The translations under genes were made by a program, and so were the position numbers. Below the pieces are notes generated by a model. That model was not told where the DNA came from and searched no databases. It saw only the letters and a list, made by a program, of their open reading frames with translations. A stretch of 64,000 nucleotides of DNA from Rhodanobacter sp. OK091. Its GTDB lineage: Bacteria > Pseudomonadota > Gammaproteobacteria > Xanthomonadales > Rhodanobacteraceae. The stretch covers positions 1,116,001 to 1,180,000 of the forward strand of contig NZ_FRCH01000001.1 in NCBI RefSeq assembly GCF_900142825.1, given 5' to 3'. Shown here piece after piece: positions 35,689 through 43,896 of this stretch. Position 1 is the first letter of the stretch; the number at the start of each line of letters is the position of its first letter.

Positions 35689-36969
35689 ATGTCATCCAAA
35701 GACAATGCCGATTACCTGATGCAGGTAGCTATGACAAGCGGCATCCGAGACCCCCAGGAACTTGGCAATTTCATGGGACAGATGCAGGTCGAGTCCGGTG
35801 GTTTTGCGAGCATGAACGAGAACCTTCGCTACTCGGGCGAACGCCTGCTGGCGGTGTTCCCCGGTCGCAATGGCATGAATAATCTCAAGGAGGCCAACCA
35901 GATCGCATCAGGTGGCCCCGAGGCCATCGCCAACGAAATCTATGGCGGTCGGTGGGGCAAGATGAACCTCGGCAACACCGAGCCGGGCGATGGCTGGAAA
36001 TATCACGGCCGCGGCTTCGTCCAGCTGACCGGACGCGCCAACTACGAACAGACCGGCAAGGAAATGGGCCTGGATCTGGTCAACCATCCGGAGTTGGCCG
36101 AAAACCGCGAGATCGCCGCGAAGATTGCCGTTCACTACTGGGAGTCGCGCGTTGTCGCCAACCACGATCAGAGAAATGTCACCGCAGCCTGTCGCGATAT
36201 CAACGGCGGCACCAACGGCCTGGCAGACAGAAAAACCGCAGCGACGGCGTGGGATCAGAAGATCGCCCGCGGCTACGTGCCCGGCGCCCCCGAAACTCAG
36301 ACCCATACCCACGCGAATTCGAACCAGCGCAATCGCCATGTGCAGGAGCTGTTGAATCAACACGGCTATCGGGATGCGTCGGGCCACTCACTGACGGTCG
36401 ATGGCAACTACGGTGCGCAAACCAGACAGGCGATCGAGGAATTCCAGCGCGAGCAGCATCTGAAGGTGGATGGCGTGGCAGGCCCGAACACGTTGCGCCG
36501 GCTGGAGGCGCTGACTCACACGCAGGCCAATACCGGGCAGCCCGCGCTCGCCGCTCCCGTGCATGCCGCGCTGCCCCGATTGAATGATGCATCACACCCA
36601 GACCATGCGCTGTACCAGCAGGCGCTACGCGGGGTGCACCTGCTGGACGCGCAGCAGCAGCGCGCACCGGATCAGCACAGCGAAAATCTCGCCGCCTCCC
36701 TGGTCGTGGCAGCGAGGCGCGACGGCATGAACCGGATCGATCACGTCATGCTGAGTGACGACGGATCGCGAACGTTCGCGGTGCAGGGAGACACGCAGTC
36801 TCTCTTCAAGCAGGTCGCCAACGTGCAGACGCAACCGGCAGTGGGCACCACCGTCGAGCAAAGCAGCCTTGCCCTGGCACAGGTCGCGCCAAAGCAACCC
36901 GAACCGGCACCCGTACCGATGTACCAGGAAGCAGTACAGCAACCTGCGAACCCGACCCGCATGGCTTGA
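35689..36969 (+). CDS. X-T4SS effector: GH19 lysozyme-like enzyme with peptidoglycan-binding and XVIPCD domains
   Basis: This is a predicted peptidoglycan-degrading toxin. Residues 1-200 form a GH19 (chitinase/endolysin-like) domain with probable catalytic Glu35 in GQMQVESGGF, IYGGRWGKMNLGNTEPGDG, YHGRGFVQLTGRANY and VTAACRDINGGTNGL. Residues 215-272 are a peptidoglycan_binding_1 domain (VDGNYGAQTRQAIEEFQ, VDGVAGPNTLRRLE). Residues 298-426 hold the XVIPCD (HPDHALYQQ, DQHSENLAASLVVAARRDGM, RIDHVMLSDDGSRTFAVQG). No signal peptide is present, so delivery to the target periplasm must be by the T4SS. GAGGAA precedes the ATG. The architecture parallels the X. citri GH19 effector. Confidence 0.9.
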   Translation: MSSKDNADYLMQVAMTSGIRDPQELGNFMGQMQVESGGFASMNENLRYSGERLLAVFPGRNGMNNLKEANQIASGGPEAIANEIYGGRWGKMNLGNTEPGDGWKYHGRGFVQLTGRANYEQTGKEMGLDLVNHPELAENREIAAKIAVHYWESRVVANHDQRNVTAACRDINGGTNGLADRKTAATAWDQKIARGYVPGAPETQTHTHANSNQRNRHVQELLNQHGYRDASGHSLTVDGNYGAQTRQAIEEFQREQHLKVDGVAGPNTLRRLEALTHTQANTGQPALAAPVHAALPRLNDASHPDHALYQQALRGVHLLDAQQQRAPDQHSENLAASLVVAARRDGMNRIDHVMLSDDGSRTFAVQGDTQSLFKQVANVQTQPAVGTTVEQSSLALAQVAPKQPEPAPVPMYQEAVQQPANPTRMA

Positions 36970-37171
36970 GAGAGCCCGGTCTCGATGCTCGTTCATCGTT
37001 TTGCCACCCATGCGTCTGCGCACCGACGAGGAGGCCGGACACGAATGCGCGACGGCCGGGACATGCCCTGCGCAGGCCACTAAGCGCGGATACCCGCTGC
37101 AGGGAGGCTCGTGCGGAAGCGGTCCTAGCAATGAAGAACGTTTAAAAATACGTAGCGCAGGATAGAACTTC

Positions 37172-38848
37172 ATGAACAAGGGCAAGTGGTACTGGGCGGC
37201 GTTCCTGGCCCTGATCGTGCTGGTGGCTGGCGAATATCTTTCCGGATTTCTGACGCTGCTGTTCCTTCGGCTGGATACCGGCCTGCTCGAATGGGGCACC
37301 TATTTGAGCTACCTGCGCGCCTTGAATCTGCCTGAAGTCCAACCGTATCTGGGCAGGGTGAAAGCGGGGGGCTATATCGGTTTCGGCCTGCCTGTACTGC
37401 TGTGGCTGGTGACGCTGTACTTTCTGGCCAGGCGGAAAAAGCCGTCCATTCACGGTGATGCCCGCTTCGCCCATGCCGGCGACTTGAGCAGGCATGGTCT
37501 GTTCAAGCCATCGGCCAATGGCATCCTGGTCGGAAAGTTCAAGGGCGATCTGGTCAGACTGAGCGGACAGCAGTTCGTGATACTGGCGGCACCAACGCGT
37601 TCCGGTAAAGGTGTCGGCGTCGTCATTCCGAACTTGCTGGAATACCGGGAATCGGTGGTGGTTCTCGATATCAAACAGGAGAACTACGAGCTGACCAGTG
37701 GCTGGCGCGCGAGCCAGGGGCAGGAGGTCTATCTGTTCAATCCATTCGCGGAAAATCGACACACCCACCGCTGGAACCCGCTCAGCTACGTATCGCAGGA
37801 TCCCGCCTTCCGCGTTTCGGATTTGATGAGCATCGCGGCGATGCTTTACCCGGATGGTTCGGATGAGCAGAAATTCTGGGTCAGTCAGGCGCGCAACGCG
37901 TTCATGGCTTTCACGTTGTTCCTGTTTGGAAAATGGGACGACGACGAAAAAAACGGCATCCCACTGCAGTTGCGGAACAAGCCGACGCTGGGCGCCGTCT
38001 ATCGACTTTCTTCCGGCGATGGCTCGGACCTGAGGCAGCTCTATCAACTGCTGGCGCAGCAGACATTCCTCGACGGCAACGCACAGGCCGCCTTTGCCAA
38101 CCTGCTATCGCAGGCGAACGAGACCTTCGCCTCGATCCTTGGCACGTTCAAGGAGCCGTTGAACGCCTGGATCAATCCGGTATTGGATGCCGCAACCAGC
38201 GAGGACGATTTCCTACTGACCGATGTGCGCAAAAAGAAGATGACGATCTACATCGGCATCCAGCCCAACAAGCTGGCGGAGAGCCGATTGATCGTGAATC
38301 TTTTTTTCAGCCAGCTGATCAACTTGAACACCAAAGAGTTGCCACAGAGCAATCCGGCACTGAAGCACCAATGCCTTCTGCTGATGGACGAGTTCACATC
38401 GATCGGCAAGGTGGAAATCATTGCCTCGGCGGTGTCGTACATGGCCGGCTACAACATGCGCCTGCTGCCGGTCATTCAGAGCATGTCACAGCTCGACGCC
38501 ACGTACGGAAAAGACGTTTCGCGCACACTGATCACCAACCACGCGCTGCAAATCGTATTTGCACCACGCGAACAACAGGACGCCAACGATTACTCGGACA
38601 TGCTCGGCTACACCACCGTGCGCAAAGAGAACATCACGCGCGGCCGCGAAGTTTCCCGTAGCCATTCGGAAGAGCGGCGCGCCCTGATGCTTCCCCAGGA
38701 GTTGAAGGCGATGGGAAGTGAAAAGGAGGTCTTCCTGTATGAAGGCATCCCGCATCCGGTGATGTGCGAGAAGATTCGCTACTACCAGGACAAGTACTTC
38801 ACAGCTCGCTTGCTGCCGAAAACCGAGATTCCCAGGCTTGTCGTGTGA
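37172..38848 (+). CDS. virD4: VirD4, T4SS coupling ATPase
   Basis: VirD4 is the inner-membrane receptor that recruits substrates to the channel; in the X-T4SS it binds the XVIPCD of effectors. The 558-residue product has two N-terminal membrane segments (about 8-32 and 69-86). Walker A is PTRSGKGVG at about 141-149, followed by IPNLLEYRESVVVLDIKQENY; Walker B is LLLMDEFTSIGK near 405. The all-alpha domain that contacts substrates lies at about 180-300. It stands at the end of the cluster, 202 bases after the lysozyme-like effector. Xanthomonas usually has virD4 first, so the order is rearranged. Confidence 0.96.
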   Translation: MNKGKWYWAAFLALIVLVAGEYLSGFLTLLFLRLDTGLLEWGTYLSYLRALNLPEVQPYLGRVKAGGYIGFGLPVLLWLVTLYFLARRKKPSIHGDARFAHAGDLSRHGLFKPSANGILVGKFKGDLVRLSGQQFVILAAPTRSGKGVGVVIPNLLEYRESVVVLDIKQENYELTSGWRASQGQEVYLFNPFAENRHTHRWNPLSYVSQDPAFRVSDLMSIAAMLYPDGSDEQKFWVSQARNAFMAFTLFLFGKWDDDEKNGIPLQLRNKPTLGAVYRLSSGDGSDLRQLYQLLAQQTFLDGNAQAAFANLLSQANETFASILGTFKEPLNAWINPVLDAATSEDDFLLTDVRKKKMTIYIGIQPNKLAESRLIVNLFFSQLINLNTKELPQSNPALKHQCLLLMDEFTSIGKVEIIASAVSYMAGYNMRLLPVIQSMSQLDATYGKDVSRTLITNHALQIVFAPREQQDANDYSDMLGYTTVRKENITRGREVSRSHSEERRALMLPQELKAMGSEKEVFLYEGIPHPVMCEKIRYYQDKYFTARLLPKTEIPRLVV

Positions 38849-38891
38849 TTGCAGGTACCAGTCCGGACCCTGTTGTCCTGTGCAACAGCGC

Positions 38892-38904
38892 TAGACTTGC
38901 CGGA
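38892..38904 (+). promoter_or_regulatory. Putative leaderless promoter (-10 box) of the FAD oxidase gene
   Basis: The -10-like TAGACT (38892-38897) ends seven bases before the A of the start codon, placing transcription start at or next to the ATG. The same geometry occurs at two other genes in this window. No convincing -35 box was seen. Confidence 0.55.
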
Positions 38905-40331
38905 TGACGCTACCCTCCGCCCTGCTCGACAGTCTTCGTGCCACCTTCCCCGCCGAGGCGCTAGCCACTGGGGAGGCGGAACGCATCGCCTACTCTTATG
39001 ACAACTCGCGTCTGCATGCGCTGCCGGATGCCGTGGTGTTTCCCGTCCAGCACGCGCAGGTAGAAGCGTTGGTGCGGGCTTGCTGCATGTACAAAGTGCC
39101 GGTGATCGCGCGCGGACGCGGCAGCAATACCACCGGCGCCAGCGTGCCGATCAACGGTGGCGTGGTGGTGAGCTTCGAGCGGATGAACCGGATTCTGCGG
39201 ATCGATCCGGACAATCGTCTGGTGGTGGTCGAGCCGGGTGTGTTGAATGGCGATCTGCAACAGGCGTTGCTGCCGCTCGGGTTCTTCTGGCCACCCGATC
39301 CCACCTCGGCACCGTGGTGCAGCATCGGCGGCAACCTGGCTTGCAACTCGGCCGGGCCGCGCACGGTGAAATACGGCAGCCCGCGCGAGAACACGCTTGG
39401 CCTGCGTGCGGTAGCCGGCAATGGGGAAGGCTTTCGCTGCGGGACCTATACCAGTAAGGGCGCCACCGGCTACGACCTGACTCGGTTGCTGATCGGCTCG
39501 GAGGGAACACTGGCGCTGATCACCGAGGCCACCTTGAAACTCACGCCGAAACCCTCGGCGTTGCGCACGCTGCGCGCGACCTATCGCGACGTCGGCAGCG
39601 CCGCGCGTGCGGTAGCGCGAATCATGGCGCAGCCCGTGACGCCCTGCGCGCTGGAGTTTATCGACGACGTGGCGCTGAAACTGGCACACGAGCACGGCGG
39701 CGACAGCGTGCCGCTGGCCGGCGCGATGCTGATGATCGAAGTCGATGGCGAACCGGCTACGCTGGACAGCGTGGTCGATGCGGTGGCTGCTGCCGCACGC
39801 GGCGATGGGCTGGAAGAACTGCGGGTGGCGCAGAGCGCCGAAGAAACCCGCGCACTGTGGGCGGCGCGCAAGGCGCTGTCGCCGGCGCAACGCACGATCT
39901 CGCCGAACAAAATCAACGAGGACGTGGTGGTGCCGGTCAGTCATCTGCCAGCACTGGTCGATGGCATCAAGCAGCTGTCGGCGAAACACGATGTGCTGAT
40001 CGTCACTTTCGGCCACGCCGGCAATGGCAACCTGCATGTGAACTTGCTGCCGCGCGACGAGGCCGAACGCACTCGCGCGCATGCCTGCCTCGCCGACGTG
40101 TTCGCGCTGGTGATCTCGCTCGAAGGCACGCTCTCGGGCGAGCACGGCATCGGGATGGTCAAGCGCGAGTTCATGCCGCTGGCGCTGGAAGCGTCCACGC
40201 TGGCGTTGATGCGCAACATCAAGACGGCGTTCGATCCGGACGGCATCCTCAATCCCGGCAAGCTGTTGCCGGATGTGGCTGGCGCGATGGCCGCAGTGGA
40301 AACCAGTGAGCGTAGCGGCCGGAATTTCTGA
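38904..40331 (+). CDS. FAD-linked oxidase (GlcD/D-2-hydroxyacid dehydrogenase family)
   Basis: This flavoprotein probably oxidises a D-2-hydroxy acid such as D-lactate or glycolate. The 475-residue product has the PCMH-type FAD-binding domain (VIARGRGSNTTGASVPINGG, GGNLACNSAGPRTVKYG, GLRAVAGNGEGFRCG, TKGATGYDLTRLLIGSEGTLA-like segment). The C-terminal domain carries GHAGNGNLHVNLLP and LSGEHGIGMVKREF. There is no Fe-S domain, so it is the GlcD-type subunit alone. The substrate cannot be read from sequence. Its stop overlaps the next gene (TGATG). It marks the right edge of the T4SS insertion. Confidence 0.88.
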   Translation: MTLPSALLDSLRATFPAEALATGEAERIAYSYDNSRLHALPDAVVFPVQHAQVEALVRACCMYKVPVIARGRGSNTTGASVPINGGVVVSFERMNRILRIDPDNRLVVVEPGVLNGDLQQALLPLGFFWPPDPTSAPWCSIGGNLACNSAGPRTVKYGSPRENTLGLRAVAGNGEGFRCGTYTSKGATGYDLTRLLIGSEGTLALITEATLKLTPKPSALRTLRATYRDVGSAARAVARIMAQPVTPCALEFIDDVALKLAHEHGGDSVPLAGAMLMIEVDGEPATLDSVVDAVAAAARGDGLEELRVAQSAEETRALWAARKALSPAQRTISPNKINEDVVVPVSHLPALVDGIKQLSAKHDVLIVTFGHAGNGNLHVNLLPRDEAERTRAHACLADVFALVISLEGTLSGEHGIGMVKREFMPLALEASTLALMRNIKTAFDPDGILNPGKLLPDVAGAMAAVETSERSGRNF

Positions 40332-40927
40332 TGGCCAACCGCTTGGACAAGACGCTCTGCGAAATTCGCGCGTGCCGACTGTGCGAGGCACATCTATCGC
40401 TGGGACCGCGGCCAGTGTTGCAGGCGTCGGCCACCTCGCGGTTGTTGATCGTCAGCCAGGCGCCGGGACGCAAGGTGCACGACACCGGCATCCCGTTCAA
40501 CGATGTCAGTGGCCAGCGGTTGCGCGAGTGGCTGGGCATCGAACGCGATACGTTCTACGACGCCAGCCGCGTGGCGATCGTGCCGATGGGTTTCTGTTTT
40601 CCCGGCACTGGCCGCGGTGGCGATCTGCCGCCACGGCCGGAGTGCGCGCCGACCTGGCATCCGCGCCTGTTGCCGCTGTTGACGCAGGTGCGGCTGACCC
40701 TGGCGATCGGGCAATACGCGCAGACTGGTGTGTTCGGCCTGCCGGGCGGCACCCGCCTCACCGATACCGTGCAGGCGTGGCGCGACCATCTCGTGCATGG
40801 CTGCCTGCCGCTGCCGCATCCGAGTCCACGCAACCGGCTGTGGCTGGTACGCAATCCGTGGTTCGGGACGGAGCTGTTGCCCGTGCTTCGTGACCGCGTG
40901 GCTGCGGTGGTGAACGATGCCGGCTGA
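40331..40927 (+). CDS. Uracil-DNA glycosylase-like protein
   Basis: The 198-residue product belongs to the uracil-DNA glycosylase superfamily. It has an N-terminal CEIRACRLCEAH segment, LLIVSQAPGRKVHDTGIPF (a variant of the GEAPG water-activating motif), GQYAQTGVFG in the centre, and PHPSPRNRLW (the HPSPR DNA-intercalation motif). Family 4/5 enzymes coordinate an Fe-S cluster with four cysteines. Here only the first pair (CxxC near the start) is obvious, so it may lack the cluster. The GQAPG-type Gln instead of Glu is also atypical. It is coupled to the upstream oxidase by TGATG. Its DNA substrate is unknown. Confidence 0.75.
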   Translation: MANRLDKTLCEIRACRLCEAHLSLGPRPVLQASATSRLLIVSQAPGRKVHDTGIPFNDVSGQRLREWLGIERDTFYDASRVAIVPMGFCFPGTGRGGDLPPRPECAPTWHPRLLPLLTQVRLTLAIGQYAQTGVFGLPGGTRLTDTVQAWRDHLVHGCLPLPHPSPRNRLWLVRNPWFGTELLPVLRDRVAAVVNDAG

Positions 40928-41047
40928 GCCCGCGTGCAACGCGCCTTGCCGGTCGGGCGCCGATTCATCTAACCTGCGAGGGCTTCATGGCCACGGGGTG
41001 TTCCCTCGGCCTTGCCAGGGGAACTTCACTATGCGGGATATCGGCCG

Positions 41048-42319
41048 ATGAGCATCAAGCTCCGCCTTGTGGCGATGAACTTCATGCAATTTTTCGTGTG
41101 GGGCGCCTGGCTGATCACCATCGGCGCGTACTGGTTCCAATATCGGCACTGGTCGGGCGCACAGTTCGGCGCGATCTTCTCGACCATGGGCATCGCCTCG
41201 CTGTTCATGCCGTCGCTGATGGGCGTGATCGCGGACAAGTGGCTCAACGCGGAGAAGCTCTACGGCCTGCTGCACATCGGTGGTGCCGTGGTGCTATTCA
41301 TCGTGCCCAGCATCGATAACCCGACCACGCTGTTCTGGGTGATGCTGCTCAACATGATGTGCTACATGCCGACGATCTCGCTGGCGATCGCGGTGGCCTA
41401 CAACGCGTTGAAGACCGATGGCGCGGACGTGGTGCTGGTGTTCCCGCCGATCCGTGTGTGGGGTACGGTCGGTTTCATTGCGGCGATGTGGACGGTGAGC
41501 CTGCTGCACCTCGAAACCTCGGGCGGCCAGTTCTACGTCGCCTCCGGCGCGGCGCTGCTGCTCGGACTGTATGCATTCACCCTTCCGAAGTGCCCGCCGC
41601 GCCTGCGCGGTCAGGCGCACACGTCGTGGCTGGATACGCTGGGCCTGACCTCGTTCGCGTTGTTCAAGAACGGCAAGATGGCGATCTTCTTCGTGTTCGC
41701 GATGCTGCTGGGCGCGGCGCTGCAACTGACTAACGCCTACGGCGACACTTTCCTGCACGACTTCGCCAACGTCGACGCGTACAAAGGCATGATCGCGGTG
41801 CGCTACCCGGCGATCATCATGTCGATATCGCAGGTTTCCGAGACCTTGTTCATCCTGGCGATTCCGTTCTTCTTCAAGCGCTTCGGCATCAAGACCGTGA
41901 TGCTGATCAGCATGCTGGCCTGGGTGCTGCGCTTCGGCCTGTTCGCCTACGGCAACCCGGGGCCTGGCCTGTGGATGATCGTAATGTCGTGCATCGTGTA
42001 CGGCATGGCGTTCGACTTCTTCAATATCTCCGGCTCGCTGTTCGTCGAGGAGCAGAGCGACCCGGCGATCCGCGCCAGCGCGCAAGGCCTGTTCATGCTG
42101 ATGACGAACGGCATCGGCGCGATCCTGGGCAGCTCGATCAGCGGTGTGATCATCGACCTCTGGTTCACCCACGCCGATGGCAGCAAGGATTGGCACGGCA
42201 TCTGGACCACGTTCGCGTCGTATTCGCTAGTGGTGGCCGTGCTGTTCGTGATCCTCTTCAAGCACGAGCATGTGCGTGGCGCCACGACTGCCACTGCGGA
42301 CAGTCTGCATCGGGTCTGA
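41048..42319 (+). CDS. Nucleoside:H+ symporter-type MFS transporter (NupG-like)
   Basis: The 423-residue product is a major facilitator with about twelve membrane spans. It begins MSIKLRLVAMNFMQFFVWGAWLITIGAYWF, with the NupG/XapB-type GAWLITIGAY segment in helix 1. SIDNPTTLFWVMLLNM and FPPIRVWGTVGFIAA, conserved in nucleoside permeases, follow. The gene is probably used for purine or pyrimidine nucleoside uptake; exact substrate is inferred from family. The ATG at 41048 was chosen over an upstream in-frame ATG (41012) because it gives the conserved N terminus. The 120-base upstream gap probably holds its promoter. Confidence 0.85.
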   Translation: MSIKLRLVAMNFMQFFVWGAWLITIGAYWFQYRHWSGAQFGAIFSTMGIASLFMPSLMGVIADKWLNAEKLYGLLHIGGAVVLFIVPSIDNPTTLFWVMLLNMMCYMPTISLAIAVAYNALKTDGADVVLVFPPIRVWGTVGFIAAMWTVSLLHLETSGGQFYVASGAALLLGLYAFTLPKCPPRLRGQAHTSWLDTLGLTSFALFKNGKMAIFFVFAMLLGAALQLTNAYGDTFLHDFANVDAYKGMIAVRYPAIIMSISQVSETLFILAIPFFFKRFGIKTVMLISMLAWVLRFGLFAYGNPGPGLWMIVMSCIVYGMAFDFFNISGSLFVEEQSDPAIRASAQGLFMLMTNGIGAILGSSISGVIIDLWFTHADGSKDWHGIWTTFASYSLVVAVLFVILFKHEHVRGATTATADSLHRV

Positions 42320-42373
42320 GGCTGCTCGAGACGGCAGCGGGCTGGCAATCCATCGCCGCACAGGGTCTGCAGT

Positions 42374-42386
42374 TACAATGGCTGGA
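42374..42386 (+). promoter_or_regulatory. Putative leaderless promoter (-10 box) of dusB
   Basis: TACAAT (42374-42379) ends seven bases before the dusB ATG in the string TACAATGGCTGGATG. The same layout precedes the ABC-F gene (TACAATGGGCGGATG). There is no room for a ribosome-binding site, so translation is probably leaderless. The -35 region is poor. Confidence 0.65.
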
Positions 42387-43372
42387 TGCGCATCGGCCCT
42401 TACCTGATCGACCCGGCGGTAGTGCTCGCCCCGATGGCGGGCGTTACCGACAAGCCGTTCCGCCTGCTGTGCAAGCGGCTGGGTGCGGGCCTGGCCGTGT
42501 CTGAAATGACCAACGCCGACCCGCGGCTATGGCATACGCGCAAGTCGCTGCAGCGGATGGATCACGACGGAGAACCTGAGCCGGTCAGCGTGCAGATCGC
42601 CGGCTATGACCCGGCGATGCTGGCCGAAGCGGCGCGTTTCAACGTTGCCAATGGCGCGCAGATCATCGACATCAACATGGGCTGTCCGGCCAAGAAGGTG
42701 TGCAATGTGTGGTCCGGCTCCGCACTACTGCAGGACGAACCGCTGGTCGCGCGCATCGTCAAAGCGGTGGTCGACGCGGTCGATGTACCGGTAACGTTGA
42801 AGATCCGCACCGGCTGGAACCGCGACAACCGCAATGCGTTGAACATCGCGCGCATCGCCGAGGACTGCGGCATCGCCGCGCTCGCCGTGCACGGGCGCAC
42901 CCGCGCCGACAAGTACGAAGGCAACGCCGAATACGACACTATCGCCGCGGTGAAAGCCGCGGTGCGCATTCCGGTGCTGGCCAACGGCGACGTCGATACA
43001 CCGCGGCAGGCGCGACATGTGCTCGACGTTACCGGCGCCGATGCGTTGATGATCGGCCGCGGCGCGCAGGGGCGGCCATGGATCTTCCGTGAGATCGTGC
43101 ACTTCCTGGCCACCGGCGAATTGCTGCCCGAACCGGAGCCCGCCGAAGTCGCCGCGATCCTGCTCGGCCACCTCGAACAGCTCTACGCGTTCTACGGCGA
43201 GCAGGCCGGCGTGCGCATCGCGCGCAAGCATCTGGGCTGGTACGCAAAGGATCGCCCTGAGAACGCGGCGTTCCGGCAAGTGGTCAACCGCGCCGAGACA
43301 GCCACCGAGCAGCTGCGCCTGACCCGCGATTACTTCGCCGCACTCGCGGCCGGCGAGCGCCTGGCCGCCTGA
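42386..43372 (+). CDS. dusB: DusB, tRNA-dihydrouridine synthase
   Basis: DusB is an FMN enzyme that reduces uridine to dihydrouridine in tRNA D-loops. The 328-residue product has VVLAPMAGVTDKPFRLLC, GLAVSEMTNADPRLW, IIDINMGCPAKKVCNVWSGSALL (catalytic Cys in the GCP motif), VTLKIRTGWN, HGRTRADKYEG, VLANGDVDTPRQA and MIGRGAQGRPWIF. The pattern, including GCPAKKV and the RTGW segment, fits DusB rather than DusA or DusC. In many gammaproteobacteria dusB is followed by fis; here it is not. A palindromic repeat follows the stop. Confidence 0.93.
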   Translation: MRIGPYLIDPAVVLAPMAGVTDKPFRLLCKRLGAGLAVSEMTNADPRLWHTRKSLQRMDHDGEPEPVSVQIAGYDPAMLAEAARFNVANGAQIIDINMGCPAKKVCNVWSGSALLQDEPLVARIVKAVVDAVDVPVTLKIRTGWNRDNRNALNIARIAEDCGIAALAVHGRTRADKYEGNAEYDTIAAVKAAVRIPVLANGDVDTPRQARHVLDVTGADALMIGRGAQGRPWIFREIVHFLATGELLPEPEPAEVAAILLGHLEQLYAFYGEQAGVRIARKHLGWYAKDRPENAAFRQVVNRAETATEQLRLTRDYFAALAAGERLAA

Positions 43373-43382
43373 TCGTCCACCC

Positions 43383-43452
43383 GTGGGGGCGGCTTCAGCC
43401 GCGATAGCTCTTCGACCTGCCAAAAGCATCGCGACTGAAGTCGCCCCTACAG
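43383..43452. repeat. REP-type inverted pair after dusB
   Basis: GGGGGCGGCTTCAGCCGCGAT (left, from 43385) and ATCGCGACTGAAGTCGCCCC (right, to about 43447) are inverted copies separated by about 22 bases. The consensus GTAGGGGCGACTTCAGTCGCGAT is a familiar interspersed palindrome of xanthomonads and pseudomonads. A further half copy lies near 49690-49711. It may serve as the dusB terminator or be a non-autonomous mobile REPIN. Confidence 0.8.
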
Positions 43453-43896
43453 AAGACTGTCTTCGTTTGACTTTGGACGTCCATACGTCTAACTTGCGAC
43501 GCGCTGATGGTAGTCGTCTCTCTATGCGAATGAGGGAGGCGACCTCAAGGGAAGCCGGTGCGAATCCGGCGCTGCCCCGCAGCGGTATGTGGAAACGACC
43601 TCCGTCACAGGCACTGGACGCAACACGTCCGGGAAGCGACGAACAGTAGGCCATGCAACACGTCCACGAGCCCGAATACCTGCCTCAGCCTGAAGCGCAC
43701 GAATGCGCTTCTGCCCGACCTGGCGTTTCCGCGGGGGAACACCGGAGCCTATGCGCTGCCGCCTTCATGGCCGTGGCGATGGCTTTGCGTTCTCCCGCGT
43801 CGACACCGGCTCGCCCGCGGGGGCGAAGGTCAACGGCACAGCGACAAGGCTGGCCATCCTTCGTTCCTCTTTGCCCAACATGCAAGAGGAATTTCC
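43453..43896 (+). other. Long metE leader region
   Basis: Besides the riboswitch, no gene is supported here. The metE frame is open back to a GTG at 43558, but that part is riboswitch sequence. The likely promoter lies upstream of 43500, where no strong box pair was found. The segment 43690-43896 forms the spacer between the sensing domain and the AGAGGA ribosome site. Confidence 0.6.
43500..43688 (+). promoter_or_regulatory. Cobalamin riboswitch upstream of metE
   Basis: The leader contains the class-defining elements in order. AAGGGAAGCCGGTGCGAATC lies at 43547-43566, then CGGCGCTGCCCCGCAGCGGT, a CACTGG segment near 43610, CCGGGAAG near 43630 and CACGAGCCCGAATACCTGCC at 43664-43683. This RNA binds adenosylcobalamin-type cofactors. 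In front of the B12-independent methionine synthase it is expected to switch metE off when vitamin B12 is plentiful. About 210 bases remain before the metE ATG for an expression platform; a GC-rich hairpin (CGCCCGCGGGGGCG) near 43812-43826 may be part of it. Boundaries are approximate. Confidence 0.92.

Noticed and set aside
43558-43896. A 113-codon N-terminal extension of MetE from a GTG
   Set aside because: The extension is riboswitch sequence; the ATG at 43897 has a good ribosome site and gives the conserved MetE start.
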